A stretch of DNA of 64,000 nt from Candidatus Rhodoluna planktonica (GTDB lineage: Bacteria > Actinomycetota > Actinomycetes > Actinomycetales > Microbacteriaceae), in contig NZ_CP015208.1 of assembly GCF_001854225.1 (NCBI RefSeq), positions 868,001 to 932,000 on the forward strand, read 5' to 3'. This document shows, one piece after another, positions 23,622-32,342 of the stretch; position 1 is the stretch's first letter; the number at the start of each line of letters is the position of its first letter. A program made the translations under genes and the position numbers. Below the pieces are notes generated by a model. It saw only the letters and a program-made list of their open reading frames with translations. It had not been told where the DNA came from and did no database searches.

Positions 23622-23640
23622 CTGTTGCTCCTTTGACGTG
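23622..23640 (-). promoter_or_regulatory. Ribosome-binding site supporting the ATC start of infC
   Basis: On the message: AAAGGAG, six bases (CAACAG), then ATC. Position and strength decide the start over the upstream ATG at 23666. Confidence 0.7.
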
Positions 23641-23755
23641 ACATAAGTGGCCACGTCTAAGACCATTTGGTCGCAACGCGCAGAAACAAAGTTTCAAAGC
23701 TAACCCGGAAACCTTTCATGCGGTAAGCGCGGGTGGGAACTGAATCCTCTTCTGA

Positions 23756-23788
23756 CCGAGGCGAACCTCGGAGCCATGGGTTAGCCTA
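23756..23788 (-). promoter_or_regulatory. infC leader: UUCG hairpin and candidate -10
   Basis: The transcript side reads CCGAGG-UUCG-CCUCGG (23771-23756), a very stable tetraloop hairpin, about 135 nt before the ATC start. A TAGGCT -10 candidate lies just upstream at 23788-23783; a -35 is weak (TTCTCC, 17 bases away). No U-run follows, so it is not a terminator. Function in autoregulation is speculative. Confidence 0.4.
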
Positions 23789-23821
23789 GCAGAAAGAACA
23801 CAAAAGGAGAAGCCCTCGATC

Positions 23822-24160
23822 ATGGCCGATTTCAAAGATGTAGAAAATGAACTTCGCGACATTGCGGAGGTGCCTGCCGTCGAGGTAATCACTACAACCG
23901 CCGTGCACCTGATGAGCGCAGCCGCTGTTCAATGCGGCCTGGGTGAAGATGGCCACAAAGGCGATTTGGATGAGGCCAGAAAACTCATCAACGCTCTTGC
24001 CGGCCTAGTTACGGCATCGGCTGCAGAAATTGGTGACCACCACGCCAGACCATTGCGCGATGGCTTGCGCTCACTGCAACTTGCTTTCAGAGAAGCCTCG
24101 GCAATCAAGGATGCACCCGGCGCAGGCCCCGGCGAAAAATATACCGGCCCGGTCAACTAG
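23822..24160 (+). CDS. DUF1844 family protein
   Basis: A 112-aa protein matching the actinobacterial DUF1844 pattern: VITTTAVHLMSAAAVQCGL near residues 22-41, EARKLINALAGLV at 51-63 and a helical C-terminal part. Function unknown. In actinobacteria it is commonly found divergent from or next to infC, as here. It has an AAAGGAGA site 11 bases before its ATG and ends two bases from the convergent SseB-like gene. No signal peptide or transmembrane segment. Confidence 0.85.
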   Translation: MADFKDVENELRDIAEVPAVEVITTTAVHLMSAAAVQCGLGEDGHKGDLDEARKLINALAGLVTASAAEIGDHHARPLRDGLRSLQLAFREASAIKDAPGAGPGEKYTGPVN

Positions 24161-24162
24161 AG

Positions 24163-24945
24163 CTACGACCGCAACTTGATGGTCATTGAATCGAGAAGAT
24201 TTGCGATTTCTTCGCTCTTTGCTAAGTTTTCGGCTAGTCGCTTGAGAACTCCGTCGAGTTCGCTTCGACCCAGACCAGGGACAAGTTGAAGCACTAAAAT
24301 TACTTCTGGCCCGGCCAATTTCGAAAACTCATCCCCGTTTTGCAAGGTGAAGTCGTTTATCTCAGCAATCTGATCGACAGCATCCCGAAATGCCGAAGCA
24401 ATCCGCTCGCTTTCTGCAGGATGCTGCCAGGGTAGGCCCTGAGCCACGGCGGCAATGGCCGGTCTGCGAATGGCAAATTCAAATTCTGAACCGGGATCCA
24501 GCACCACTCGGTTTGTGCCCTCACTTGCCGCCGCCAACATAACTCTCACCGAATCGGTTGGCACAGGCCGAGCTTTAGGGTTCCAAGCCGACATTGTCGC
24601 AGCCGAACTAAAAACCGGTAAAACCCGCTGACCGTCTGGTCCTTCGACGGTAACGACGGATAACTCAGCTGACTTGTCAACGGCGTGCCCGTGAGCACCA
24701 ATTTCAAAATCGCCAATTGCTGCCAAAAGAGGAACTAGTAACCGCGCATCGCGCAATGCATCAACTACAGCGCTGGAGCTGGCAGCTTTGGAGTGAAATC
24801 GCTTAAGTGCTGAGAGCAAATTGGGATCAGCTGAGCCGTCGTCATCAGCAAATGGATTGACCTCGAATGAGCGCCCCTGCCACGGAACTCCAGCTGAATC
24901 TCTGAGCGGATCAGGGTTTATCAGCGGATTTTCGTGTGATTGCAT
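24163..24945 (-). CDS. SseB-family protein
   Basis: 260 aa. The central part (about residues 40-160) resembles the SseB N-terminal domain: LLSALKRFHSK, DARLLVPLL, LPVFSSAATMSAWNP, and VLDPGSEFEFAIRRPAI. The C-terminal 80 residues contain a predicted helical/strand module ending in SMTIKLRS. Function in free-living actinobacteria is unknown; it usually travels with hisA/priA as here, 15 bases after that gene. Cytoplasmic by composition. Confidence 0.8.
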   Translation of the reverse strand: MQSHENPLINPDPLRDSAGVPWQGRSFEVNPFADDDGSADPNLLSALKRFHSKAASSSAVVDALRDARLLVPLLAAIGDFEIGAHGHAVDKSAELSVVTVEGPDGQRVLPVFSSAATMSAWNPKARPVPTDSVRVMLAAASEGTNRVVLDPGSEFEFAIRRPAIAAVAQGLPWQHPAESERIASAFRDAVDQIAEINDFTLQNGDEFSKLAGPEVILVLQLVPGLGRSELDGVLKRLAENLAKSEEIANLLDSMTIKLRS

Positions 24946-24960
24946 TTGGTGTGGCCTTGA

Positions 24961-25695
24961 TTAGCGCGCCGACGCGATGGCAAGGGCTTCTGGCAATGTG
25001 AACTTGCCGGCGTACAGAGACTTACCCAAAATCGCGCCCTCTAGGCCTAGCTCACAAAGTGCACGCAAATCGCGAATGTCGTCAAGTGAGCTGATTCCGC
25101 CGGAGGCAACCACCGGCTTGCTGGTCCGCAGCATCACAGCTCGCAACAGTTCGAGGTTAGGGCCACGCAAGGTACCATCTTTGGTGACATCGGTCACTAC
25201 ATAGCGAGCACAGCCGGCAGCTTCGAGGCGAGCCAATACCTCCCAAAGGTCGCCGCCTTCTTGGGTCCATCCTCGAGCCGCAAGGGTGGTGCCTCGAACA
25301 TCTAACCCGACAGCGATTGCATCGCCGTACTTCTGGATAACGCTCTCAGTCCACACTGGATTTTCTAAAGCGGCGGTTCCCAAATTGACTCGAGTGGCAC
25401 CGGCCTCCAACGCTGCATCAAGCGAGGAATCGTCGCGGATACCACCGGATAATTCGATTTTTACCGAGCCTGAGTTGGCCACCACCTCGCGAATTATTTC
25501 GCGATTCTCACCTCGGCCAAACGCAGCATCCAAGTCAACTAGGTGAATCCATTCAGCACCCGCATTAATCCATGTTTGCGCAGCCTCGACGGGGCTACCA
25601 TAGTCGGTTTCTGACCCCGCTTCTCCTTGGGTCAGGCGAACCGCCTTTCCATCGGCGATGTCAACGGCGGGCAAAAGTTCTAGGTAGGGATACAA
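24961..25695 (-). CDS. hisA: Phosphoribosyl isomerase (HisA / PriA type)
   Basis: A TIM-barrel isomerase that converts ProFAR to PRFAR in histidine synthesis; in many actinobacteria the same enzyme (PriA) also replaces TrpF. 244 aa: [15 protein letters not shown] with Asp 12 and Arg 20 at the first strand, [10 protein letters not shown] mid-protein, GLDVRG and [14 protein letters not shown] with the second catalytic acid region, and VVASGGISS near the phosphate site. Sequence alone suggests, but does not prove, dual function. The start is TTG at 25695 with a GAAAGAG site ahead; hisH ends 12 bases upstream. Confidence 0.93.
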   Translation of the reverse strand: MYPYLELLPAVDIADGKAVRLTQGEAGSETDYGSPVEAAQTWINAGAEWIHLVDLDAAFGRGENREIIREVVANSGSVKIELSGGIRDDSSLDAALEAGATRVNLGTAALENPVWTESVIQKYGDAIAVGLDVRGTTLAARGWTQEGGDLWEVLARLEAAGCARYVVTDVTKDGTLRGPNLELLRAVMLRTSKPVVASGGISSLDDIRDLRALCELGLEGAILGKSLYAGKFTLPEALAIASAR

Positions 25696-25707
25696 GTTGG
25701 ACTCTTT

Positions 25708-26340
25708 CTAAAAATTGCTGATCCAGTTATTTAACAGTTTGATGCCGGCTTCGCCCGATTTTTCGGGGTGAAATTGCGTCGCAGCCAGAGGGCCATTTTC
25801 AACAGCCGCCACAAAAGGTTCGCCGTAGTTTGCCCAAGTCACTCTTGCCGGGTGCAGTGGCCCCTGAGCATCGAGCAGCCACTTGGTTACGCCATACGAG
25901 TGCACAAAGTAGAAACGCTCGTTCTCAATTCCGGCAAAAAGCTTCGAATTGTCTGCGGCATCGACTGTGTTCCAGCCAATGTGTGGAAGCACCGGGGCGT
26001 TCAATTGCTCAACCAATCCTGGCCACTGCCCCAAACCTTCAGTTTCTACACCGTGTTCGACGCCGTTTTCAAACATGACCTGGAGACCAACACAGATGCC
26101 GAGAACCGGTTTATTCGCAATCAGGCGACGTTCGATTAGCTCGGCGCCGCGAACATTGTTTAGTTGCTGCATTACTGCCGCGAAGGCACCAACACCGGGC
26201 ACGATGAGGCCATCGGCATGAAGGGCGCGTTCGCGATCAGAGGTAAGCTCTACCGATGCCCCGGCAGCCGCAACGGCCTTTACAACAGAGTGAACGTTAC
26301 CGCTTCCGTAATCAAGAACTACTACGTGAGGTTTGGTCAC
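25708..26340 (-). CDS. hisH: Imidazole glycerol phosphate synthase subunit HisH
   Basis: Class I glutamine amidotransferase that supplies ammonia to HisF; 210 aa. Nucleophile Cys 83 in VLGICVGLQ, oxyanion-loop PGVGAF at 48-53, and the His-Glu pair in QFHPEKSG near 190-197. Its ATG overlaps the hisB stop by four bases (ATGA). hisF is not in this window, so the partner lies elsewhere. Confidence 0.96.
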   Translation of the reverse strand: MTKPHVVVLDYGSGNVHSVVKAVAAAGASVELTSDRERALHADGLIVPGVGAFAAVMQQLNNVRGAELIERRLIANKPVLGICVGLQVMFENGVEHGVETEGLGQWPGLVEQLNAPVLPHIGWNTVDAADNSKLFAGIENERFYFVHSYGVTKWLLDAQGPLHPARVTWANYGEPFVAAVENGPLAATQFHPEKSGEAGIKLLNNWISNF

Positions 26341-26936
26341 AGAGCGCCTTTAGTTGACGGTATGCCATCGACGCGCTGGTCATACTCGACAGCCTTGCGA
26401 AAAGCGCGAGCAAAAGCCTTGAATTCGGCTTCGGCGATGTGATGTGGATCGCGACCGGCCAAGACATTGATGTGCATTGTAATTGCCGCGTTGAATGCGA
26501 TTGCTTCAAAAACATGGCGCACCATCGAGCCGGTGAAGTGCCCGCCAATCAGGTGGAACTCAAAACCCGCAGGTTCACCATCGTGAACCAGGTAGGGCCG
26601 ACCCGAGACATCAACTACGGCTCGCACTAGCGCGTCGTCTAGCGGAACAGTGGCATCGCCGTAGCGACCAATTTTGGTTTTGTCGCCTAGTGCGATTCGG
26701 ATAGCCTGCCCCAGCACGATGGCTGTGTCTTCAACGGTGTGGTGCACGTCGATGTGGGTGTCGCCGCTGGCCTTTACAGTCAAATCAACCAGAGAGTGTT
26801 TGGCGAAAGCAGTTAACAAATGGTCAAAGAAAGGCACGGTTGTTTGAATCGAAGATTTGCCGGTGCCGTCCAAATCGATTTCAAGCTCAATGCTTGATTC
26901 TGAAGTTTTACGTTCTAACTTTGCGACGCGGGTCAT
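26337..26936 (-). CDS. hisB: Imidazoleglycerol-phosphate dehydratase
   Basis: Sixth step of histidine synthesis, manganese-dependent; 199 aa and monofunctional (no phosphatase domain). Metal-binding motifs: [25 protein letters not shown] and a second H-rich cluster [19 protein letters not shown] chose ATG 26936 because AAAGG lies six bases upstream; a TTG nine codons earlier is the longest open frame but lacks support. Confidence 0.96.
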   Translation of the reverse strand: MTRVAKLERKTSESSIELEIDLDGTGKSSIQTTVPFFDHLLTAFAKHSLVDLTVKASGDTHIDVHHTVEDTAIVLGQAIRIALGDKTKIGRYGDATVPLDDALVRAVVDVSGRPYLVHDGEPAGFEFHLIGGHFTGSMVRHVFEAIAFNAAITMHINVLAGRDPHHIAEAEFKAFARAFRKAVEYDQRVDGIPSTKGAL

Positions 26937-26965
26937 TGCCGACCTTTCTTGGGAATACTTCAAGT

Positions 26966-28078
26966 TTAGCGGCTGGCATACTGCTGAGGATCCTGAAGAA
27001 TCTCCTCAAGAGCCTCCAGAAATGCTGTGGTTTCGCTAGCCGTTCCGGCAGTTACTCGCAAAGTGCCGGGAAGGCCAACATTTCGAACCAAGATTCCCTT
27101 GGCTAGCAGAGCTTCGAAAACTGCACCTGGATCGCTCAAGCCACCGAATAACACGAAGTTTGCGTCGGATCGGTACGGTTCGAGTTTCATGCGGCTAAGT
27201 TCAATCACCAAACGATCGCGCTGCAGACGAATCTCATCGACCATGGCCAGCATTTCGCTTGCGTGCGCTAGCGCAGCCTCAGCTGCTGCTTGAGTAAAAG
27301 CACTTAGGTGATAAGGCAAACGCACCAATCGCATGGCGTCAACCACAGCAGTATCGGCAGCGAGGTAACCGACACGGGCGCCGGCAAAGGCAAAAGCTTT
27401 GCTCATGGTGCGACTGATGAGCAATCTTTCACGCCCGGGCAACAGGGAAATTGCTGACACTTCAGTGTTTCCGGCGAATTCTGCATATGCTTCATCGACC
27501 ACCAAAACACCACCGGTTGCCTCAGAGATTGCCTCGTAAGCAGCTTCGATGATGTCTAGGGTGACTGGAGTGCCAGTGGGGTTATTTGGTGAACAGACTA
27601 GGACAATATTTGGTTTTAGCTCAAGGATTTGCTCTCGCACGGACTGGGCAGAGAGTTCATAGCGTTCGAGACGCGTACCTTTGACGTATTCGGTTTGCGA
27701 GCCTTTGGCAATTAACTCGTACATCGAGTAGGTAGGGGCGAAACCCATCGCCTTTCGACCCGGCCCGCCGAAGGCCTGAAAGATGTGCTGTAAGACCTCG
27801 TTTGAACCGTTGGCGGCCCAAATTTGTTCTGGGGTTAGGCCCAAGCCCAAATATTTGGCCAGGGCTGTGCGCAAACCCATGAATTCGCGATCTGGATAGC
27901 GGTTTATGTTGAGAACCGCGGCGGCAACTCTTTCGACGATGTCGATAGCAACTGCCTCGGGAATTCGGTGCGTGTTTTCGTTCACGTTGAGTGAAACTGG
28001 GACAGCCAGTTGGGGTGCCCCATAGGGCTCTTGCCCCTTTAGGTCGTCGCGGATTGGGAGGTCTTGAAGATTAGCCAC
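26966..28078 (-). CDS. hisC: Histidinol-phosphate aminotransferase
   Basis: PLP-dependent class I/II aminotransferase; 370 aa. NENTHRIP near the start, [34 protein letters not shown] and the PLP lysine in [17 protein letters not shown] fit the family. The start is GTG 28078, with a TAACCT box exactly six bases before it, suggesting a leaderless transcript for the hisC-B-H-A run. hisD, normally upstream in actinobacteria, is absent; a LysM gene precedes it. Confidence 0.95.
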   Translation of the reverse strand: MANLQDLPIRDDLKGQEPYGAPQLAVPVSLNVNENTHRIPEAVAIDIVERVAAAVLNINRYPDREFMGLRTALAKYLGLGLTPEQIWAANGSNEVLQHIFQAFGGPGRKAMGFAPTYSMYELIAKGSQTEYVKGTRLERYELSAQSVREQILELKPNIVLVCSPNNPTGTPVTLDIIEAAYEAISEATGGVLVVDEAYAEFAGNTEVSAISLLPGRERLLISRTMSKAFAFAGARVGYLAADTAVVDAMRLVRLPYHLSAFTQAAAEAALAHASEMLAMVDEIRLQRDRLVIELSRMKLEPYRSDANFVLFGGLSDPGAVFEALLAKGILVRNVGLPGTLRVTAGTASETTAFLEALEEILQDPQQYASR

Positions 28079-28084
28079 CCCCCA

Positions 28085-28090
28085 AGGTTA
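28085..28090 (-). promoter_or_regulatory. Candidate -10 box (TAACCT) for hisC
   Basis: TAACCT, six bases, then GTG of hisC. It lies in the 21 bases between the LysM gene and hisC. Confidence 0.5.
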
Positions 28091-28099
28091 TCGATAGAC

Positions 28100-28432
28100 C
28101 TAAGGAATAGCGATTTGCTGCCCGGGGTGAACCTGGTTGTCGGTTAGGCCGTTGAGGCTTACCACCTGCGCGATCCATTCGCGAGGATCGGTGTTTGGGG
28201 CAACTCGCTCGGCCAACTGCCAAAGTGTTTCACCGGCAGAAACCGTGACGTAGGTGAACTGGGCCTGGCTTGATTCGCTACCAGCAGTTGCCTGACCAAC
28301 AAAACCAAAAAGACTAGTGGAAAGCACAGCCAAAACAATTGCGGTGCGAACGAACTTGCGACCGGAACGGTTTAGAACCACGGCACGCTGGGTTGGACGG
28401 GAAATGCGCGTTGTTGAGATGAATGCAGACAT
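28100..28432 (-). CDS. LysM-domain envelope protein divergent from lexA (SOS-linked, YneA/Rv2719c-like)
   Basis: 110 aa: a basic N-terminus, a membrane segment (about residues 30-50, TAIVLAVLSTSLFGFVGQATAG) and a C-terminal LysM domain (about 60-110, TVSAGETLWQLAERVAPN to HPGQQIAIP). It would sit outside the membrane and bind peptidoglycan. A LysM protein divergent from lexA is typical: YneA in Bacillus and Rv2719c in Mycobacterium are SOS-induced and affect division. An SOS box overlaps its promoter just after a TATAAC -10, so LexA control is likely. The division-inhibitor role is inference from family and position; sequence similarity outside LysM is slight. Confidence 0.82.
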   Translation of the reverse strand: MSAFISTTRISRPTQRAVVLNRSGRKFVRTAIVLAVLSTSLFGFVGQATAGSESSQAQFTYVTVSAGETLWQLAERVAPNTDPREWIAQVVSLNGLTDNQVHPGQQIAIP

Positions 28433-28458
28433 TTTGCCCCTTCTTTCGAATTTCTGTT

Positions 28459-28474
28459 TCGAACATTTGTTCGT
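28459..28474. promoter_or_regulatory. SOS box 1 (operator of the LysM gene)
   Basis: TCGAACATTTGTTCGT matches the Gram-positive/actinobacterial LexA site TCGAAC-N4-GTTCGA at 11 of 12 fixed positions. It overlaps the edge of the TATAAC -10 (28478-28473) of the LysM gene, a position where LexA would block transcription. Confidence 0.85.
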
Positions 28475-28530
28475 TATAGAACAAGATTACAGTTTGGCAC
28501 CGACATTTTGTCAAGAAAAACTTTTTTTAT

Positions 28531-28546
28531 TCGAAAATGTGTTTGA
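28531..28546. promoter_or_regulatory. SOS box 2 (lexA operator)
   Basis: TCGAAAATGTGTTTGA, 10 of 12 fixed positions of the LexA consensus. It overlaps the TTGATT -35 (28543-28548) of the lexA promoter. Confidence 0.7.
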
Positions 28547-28571
28547 TTTAGGCCTATAAACCGAATAAAGT
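28543..28571 (+). promoter_or_regulatory. lexA promoter
   Basis: TTGATT at 28543-28548, 17 bases, TAAAGT at 28566-28571. SOS-box-like sequences overlap both elements, consistent with autorepression. Confidence 0.6.
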
Positions 28572-28576
28572 TTCGA
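28561..28576. promoter_or_regulatory. SOS box 3, degenerate (lexA operator)
   Basis: CCGAATAAAGTTTCGA, 9 of 12 fixed consensus positions, covering the lexA -10. Supported mainly by its position. Confidence 0.5.
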
Positions 28577-28622
28577 ATAAGCAAGTAAAGCCGATGGCTA
28601 TGACAAAGAAATGAGGTCGAGC

Positions 28623-29294
28623 GTGGAAGACAAGAAAAACACACGACGCTCCAACTCGCTAAGTACCATGCAAGAGCGAATTTTGCAGGCAATTCTGCGG
28701 TCCAAGGCCGACCGAGGTTACGTTCCTAGCATGCGCGAGATCGGCGAAGAGGTCGGGCTCGCCTCGCCGGCTTCGGTAAGTCATCAGCTAAATCAGCTTG
28801 AGCTAGCCGGCTACATCAGCCGCGACCCTAAGCGACCTCGAACCATAGATGTATTGATCGAGCTTCCCGGCTGGGAATCCCAAGATTCATCAGCGCCCGA
28901 TAACGTCACTCCAATTGGCGATGCCGCAATGGTGCCAATGGTCGGGCGCATCGCAGCTGGTGGTCCAATTACGGCAGAGCAAAATGTCGAAGAAATCTTC
29001 CCGCTCCCCCGCCAATTAGTCGGCAAGGGCGACCTGTTCTTACTCAAGGTAGTCGGAGAGTCGATGATCGATGCGGCTATTTGCGACGGTGACTGGGTTG
29101 TGGTGCGGCAACAGCAAACCGCTGAAAACGGCGACATTGTTGCCGCGCTGCTCGAAGAAGAAGCAACCGTAAAAACTTTCAAGCAACAAGACGGACACAC
29201 CTGGTTGTTGCCCAGAAACTCAGCATTTGCGCCAATTCTGGGCGATCATGCCGTGATTTTGGGCAAAGTGGTTGCCGTTTTGCGTTCGGTCTAA
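28623..29294 (+). CDS. lexA: LexA repressor
   Basis: SOS repressor/protease. N-terminal winged helix ([20 protein letters not shown], then [20 protein letters not shown]) and C-terminal peptidase domain with the Ala-Gly cleavage site in VGRIAAGGP, catalytic Ser in [10 protein letters not shown] and Lys in ATVKTFK. I prefer the GTG at 28623, with GAGG six bases ahead (about 223 aa). ATG 28611 (227 aa) is in frame and overlaps the TGA of a six-codon ORF (28594-28614) as ATGA, so it cannot be excluded. It is convergent with hflX, one base apart. Confidence 0.95.
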   Translation: MEDKKNTRRSNSLSTMQERILQAILRSKADRGYVPSMREIGEEVGLASPASVSHQLNQLELAGYISRDPKRPRTIDVLIELPGWESQDSSAPDNVTPIGDAAMVPMVGRIAAGGPITAEQNVEEIFPLPRQLVGKGDLFLLKVVGESMIDAAICDGDWVVVRQQQTAENGDIVAALLEEEATVKTFKQQDGHTWLLPRNSAFAPILGDHAVILGKVVAVLRSV

Positions 29295-29295
29295 A

Positions 29296-30783
29296 TTACT
29301 CTTCCACCTGAAACGCAGCCAACTCGGCCGCTAACTCGGGCTTAACTTTTGCCCGAATGAAAGAGCCCGACTCACGGTGCTCCAAAAATTCGATGCGGTG
29401 GTTGAGGTGGAGTTTAGAGACCAAATCGCCGCGTGAATAAGGGATGAGTGCGGTTACCGAGACGTCTGGCTCTGGCAAGTTATCAGCAATCGCCCTGATC
29501 AACTGATCGATACCCTCGCCACTGTAAGCCGAGACTTCGATACAGCCCGGCTCGAGCCCACGCAGGGCCATCCGGGTTACATCATCAACCAAATCAACCT
29601 TGTTGAAAACCACAAGCTCTTTGATGTCGCCGGCGTTTACTTCGGCAATTACATCCCTAACGGTGGCAATCTGGCCAGCCGGATCAGGGTGAGATGCGTC
29701 AACAATGTGCAGAATTAGGTCGCTGTCGGCTATTTCTTCAAGAGTTGAACGAAATGCCTCAACCAGTTGATGTGGCAGGTTTCGAACAAACCCCACCGTG
29801 TCGGCGATGGTGAATTCGCGGCCATCCTCGGTGGTGGCTCGCCTGACGGTTGGATCGAGTGTGGCAAACAATGCGTTCTCGACCAACACACCAGCCTGGG
29901 TTAGTCGGTTGAGCAGCGAAGATTTGCCAGCGTTGGTATAGCCGGCGATTGCGACTGCAGGAACCTGGTTTTTCTTTCGAGTTGCTCGCTTTGTTTCTCT
30001 GGCCGGTTGCATGGCGGCAATCTGCTTACGCAGCTTTGCCATCCTGGTATTGATGCGGCGGCGATCAAGTTCGATCTTCGTCTCACCGGGGCCGCGCGAA
30101 CCCATACCAACACCGCCGGCCGCCTGGCCACCGGCTTGGCGCGACATAGATTCACCCCAACCGCGCAAACGCGGCAAAAGATATTGCAGCTGCGCCAGCT
30201 CGACCTGAGCCTTGCCTTCGCGTGACTTGGCGTGTTGGGCAAAGATATCGAGGATCACTGCGGTGCGGTCGATGACCTTGGCGTTGACAACATCTTCGAG
30301 TGCGCGACGTTGGCTCGGCGCTAACTCGGTGTCAGCGATAACGGTATCTGCCGAGACGGCGGCAACCATGGCCTTGAGCTCTTGCGCTTTGCCCTTACCC
30401 AGATAGGTGGCCGGGTCAGGATGGGCTCTACGTTGGAGCAATCCGTCGAGAACTTCAGCTCCGGCAGTCTCGGCTAAAGCAGCGAGTTCGCGAAGTGAAT
30501 TTTCGGCCTCTTGCAAGGTTTGCTCACCCCAGAGACCAATCAAGATAACTTTCTCAAGTCGCAGCTGGCGATACTCGACATCGGTGATGTCTTGAAGTTC
30601 GGTACTGAGGCCAGCGACTCGTCTCAGCGCTGAGCGATCTTCACGCTCGAACTGATCACCGTCAAACTCGGCATTGCCAACACTGGCCGCATCGTCAAGC
30701 GCGTCAGCCTTCGCTCCGCGTCGAAGGATTCGATCAATAACCGCTTCGCCACGGTCCCGACTTGTTTGCTGCTCTTCACTCAT
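29296..30783 (-). CDS. hflX: GTPase HflX
   Basis: Ribosome-associated GTPase that splits stalled or heat-damaged ribosomes. About 495 aa: N-terminal HflX domain (about 85-240, with LLQRRAHPDPATYLGKGKAQEL and TELAPSQRRALE), a helical linker, then the G domain with GYTNAGKSSLLNRL (G1), DTVGFVRNLP (G3) and FNKVDLV (G4). Acidic first 60 residues are poorly conserved. I chose ATG 30783; a GTG four codons earlier is possible. Divergent from a methyltransferase gene across 42 bases. Confidence 0.95.
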   Translation of the reverse strand: MSEEQQTSRDRGEAVIDRILRRGAKADALDDAASVGNAEFDGDQFEREDRSALRRVAGLSTELQDITDVEYRQLRLEKVILIGLWGEQTLQEAENSLRELAALAETAGAEVLDGLLQRRAHPDPATYLGKGKAQELKAMVAAVSADTVIADTELAPSQRRALEDVVNAKVIDRTAVILDIFAQHAKSREGKAQVELAQLQYLLPRLRGWGESMSRQAGGQAAGGVGMGSRGPGETKIELDRRRINTRMAKLRKQIAAMQPARETKRATRKKNQVPAVAIAGYTNAGKSSLLNRLTQAGVLVENALFATLDPTVRRATTEDGREFTIADTVGFVRNLPHQLVEAFRSTLEEIADSDLILHIVDASHPDPAGQIATVRDVIAEVNAGDIKELVVFNKVDLVDDVTRMALRGLEPGCIEVSAYSGEGIDQLIRAIADNLPEPDVSVTALIPYSRGDLVSKLHLNHRIEFLEHRESGSFIRAKVKPELAAELAAFQVEE

Positions 30784-30813
30784 CTCACCTAACACTACCT
30801 AGCGACGGTGCAA

Positions 30814-30819
30814 TAGTGT
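30814..30819 (+). promoter_or_regulatory. Candidate -10 box (TAGTGT) for the methyltransferase gene
   Basis: TAGTGT, six bases, then ATG 30826; no Shine-Dalgarno in between. The hflX promoter must share the same 42-base gap. Confidence 0.45.
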
Positions 30820-30825
30820 TGGCTT

Positions 30826-31434
30826 ATGCCTCCCGAGCACTATTTCTCAGCTGAACCAGCCGCCAATTTCAAGCCTCGAAAAATTGAGGTCGATTTAGTT
30901 GGTAAACGAGTTTCCGTTACCACGGCAGGCAGCATTTTTAGCCCGGAGCACCTTGACACCGGAACTGCGGTGCTTTTGGAGCATCTCGACGAAAACCCCG
31001 CAGCCCGCAACATTTTGGACATCGGTTGCGGCTGGGGGCCAATCAGTCTTGCTCTGGCGATGAAAAACCCTTCGGCAACTGTTTGGGCCGTTGATGTCAA
31101 CCAGCGAGCACTTGAATTGACCGAGCTAAACGCGCGAAACCTCGGCCTGAGCAATGTTCGAGTAGCGACGCCGGAGGATGTGCCAGCCGAAATCGAGTTT
31201 GACGAGATTTGGTCCAACCCGCCGATCAGAGTCGGTAAAGACGTGCTTCATTCGATTTTGAAGACCTGGCTACCCAGGCTTTCAATGGGAGCAGATGCTC
31301 TTCTGGTAGTACAAAAAAATCTTGGTGCGGATTCGCTGCTTCGCTGGCTTCAAGACGAATTTGAATCACATGAAAGTAGTCGAGTGGATACCGCGAAAGG
31401 ATTTCGAGTCCTACAGGTTATCCGCAAGATCTAA
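30826..31434 (+). CDS. RsmC-like class I methyltransferase
   Basis: 202 aa SAM-dependent methyltransferase of the MTS (small-domain) type. SAM-binding loop ILDIGCGWGPISLALA at 63-78, acidic end of strand 2 in VWAVDVN at 87-92, and the NPPI catalytic motif at 131-134 (WSNPPIRVGK). NPP(F/Y/W/I) motifs mark N-methylation of bases; the family includes RsmC (16S rRNA G1207). It has only one domain, unlike the two-domain E. coli RsmC. Target is inferred. Confidence 0.88.
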   Translation: MPPEHYFSAEPAANFKPRKIEVDLVGKRVSVTTAGSIFSPEHLDTGTAVLLEHLDENPAARNILDIGCGWGPISLALAMKNPSATVWAVDVNQRALELTELNARNLGLSNVRVATPEDVPAEIEFDEIWSNPPIRVGKDVLHSILKTWLPRLSMGADALLVVQKNLGADSLLRWLQDEFESHESSRVDTAKGFRVLQVIRKI

Positions 31435-31439
31435 GCAGT

Positions 31440-32315
31440 TCAGAACTCAATTTCTCCGTCGAAAACCAGCTCGGCGGCACCGCTCAGACCAACGTGCTCA
31501 CCGTCTTCGGTTGGAAACATTCGGACCCCTAAAGTGCCACCGGGAACAGTGACTGACCACTGATTTGGGGCCCTTGAGCCGAGCCAGTTTCTGGTTGCCA
31601 AAGCAGCGGCAACAATGCCGGTGCCACAGGATAGCGTCTCCCCCACGCCACGTTCATAGACACGCATTGAGATGAATCCGGTGCCGTCTTTCATGATCGG
31701 ATCTGCTGGGACAACGAACTCTACGTTTGCACCGTTCTGCGGCTTGGGATCGATGTTTGGTTGCCGGCTCAGGTCAAGCGCTGCGAGTTCTCGCTCTTCA
31801 GCGAGAGCAACAACGACATGCGGATTGCCAACGTCGATGGACTGACCCGGGCGGGCTACATCAAGGTGAGAAGCCTTGACCAATACTTCATCGCCAAGCC
31901 CCCAACGCCCCATGTCTACTGCGAAACCCGACATCGAGCGTTGGATGTCTTTCACACCGGCACGAGTGCCGACAGCGAGAACCTGACCTTCCGGTAATTC
32001 GACCAGACCTTTTTCGGTCAAGTAGCGGGCAAAGACGCGAATACCGTTGCCGCACATCTCCGCAACAGAACCATCCGCGTTGTAGTAATCCATAAACCAA
32101 ACCGCCTCAGGCGCTTGGCTCAGCAGTTGCTGACCTTCAGTAAGGTGTTCAGATTTGACCACTCGGATGAAGCCATCGGCGCCAATGCCAAAATGGCGGT
32201 CGCACAGCGCCGCCACTAGCTCTGGAGTGATGCGCATCGTGCCATCCTGGTCGTAAACCAGAATAAAGTCGTTGCCGGTGCCGTGACCCTTGGTGAATTT
32301 GAGTGTGCTCGCCAT
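31440..32315 (-). CDS. dapF: Diaminopimelate epimerase
   Basis: Interconverts LL- and meso-diaminopimelate for lysine and peptidoglycan; 291 aa. The two catalytic cysteines are Cys 88 in [14 protein letters not shown] and Cys 230 in [14 protein letters not shown]-terminal [14 protein letters not shown] is typical. It comes after miaA in the conserved recA-miaB-miaA-dapF order, 27 bases apart, and has its own TAGGCT-N6-ATG start arrangement. Confidence 0.97.
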   Translation of the reverse strand: MASTLKFTKGHGTGNDFILVYDQDGTMRITPELVAALCDRHFGIGADGFIRVVKSEHLTEGQQLLSQAPEAVWFMDYYNADGSVAEMCGNGIRVFARYLTEKGLVELPEGQVLAVGTRAGVKDIQRSMSGFAVDMGRWGLGDEVLVKASHLDVARPGQSIDVGNPHVVVALAEERELAALDLSRQPNIDPKPQNGANVEFVVPADPIMKDGTGFISMRVYERGVGETLSCGTGIVAAALATRNWLGSRAPNQWSVTVPGGTLGVRMFPTEDGEHVGLSGAAELVFDGEIEF

Positions 32316-32321
32316 TTGAAT

Positions 32322-32327
32322 AGCCTA
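32322..32327 (-). promoter_or_regulatory. Candidate -10 box (TAGGCT) for dapF
   Basis: TAGGCT, six bases, then ATG 32315; no Shine-Dalgarno site. Confidence 0.5.
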
Positions 32328-32342
32328 TTCGTTCAGTTTTGG

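Noticed and set aside
26937-26963. Longer hisB starting at TTG 26963
   Set aside because: A good AAAGG site six bases ahead of ATG 26936 and the conserved N-terminus favour the shorter form.
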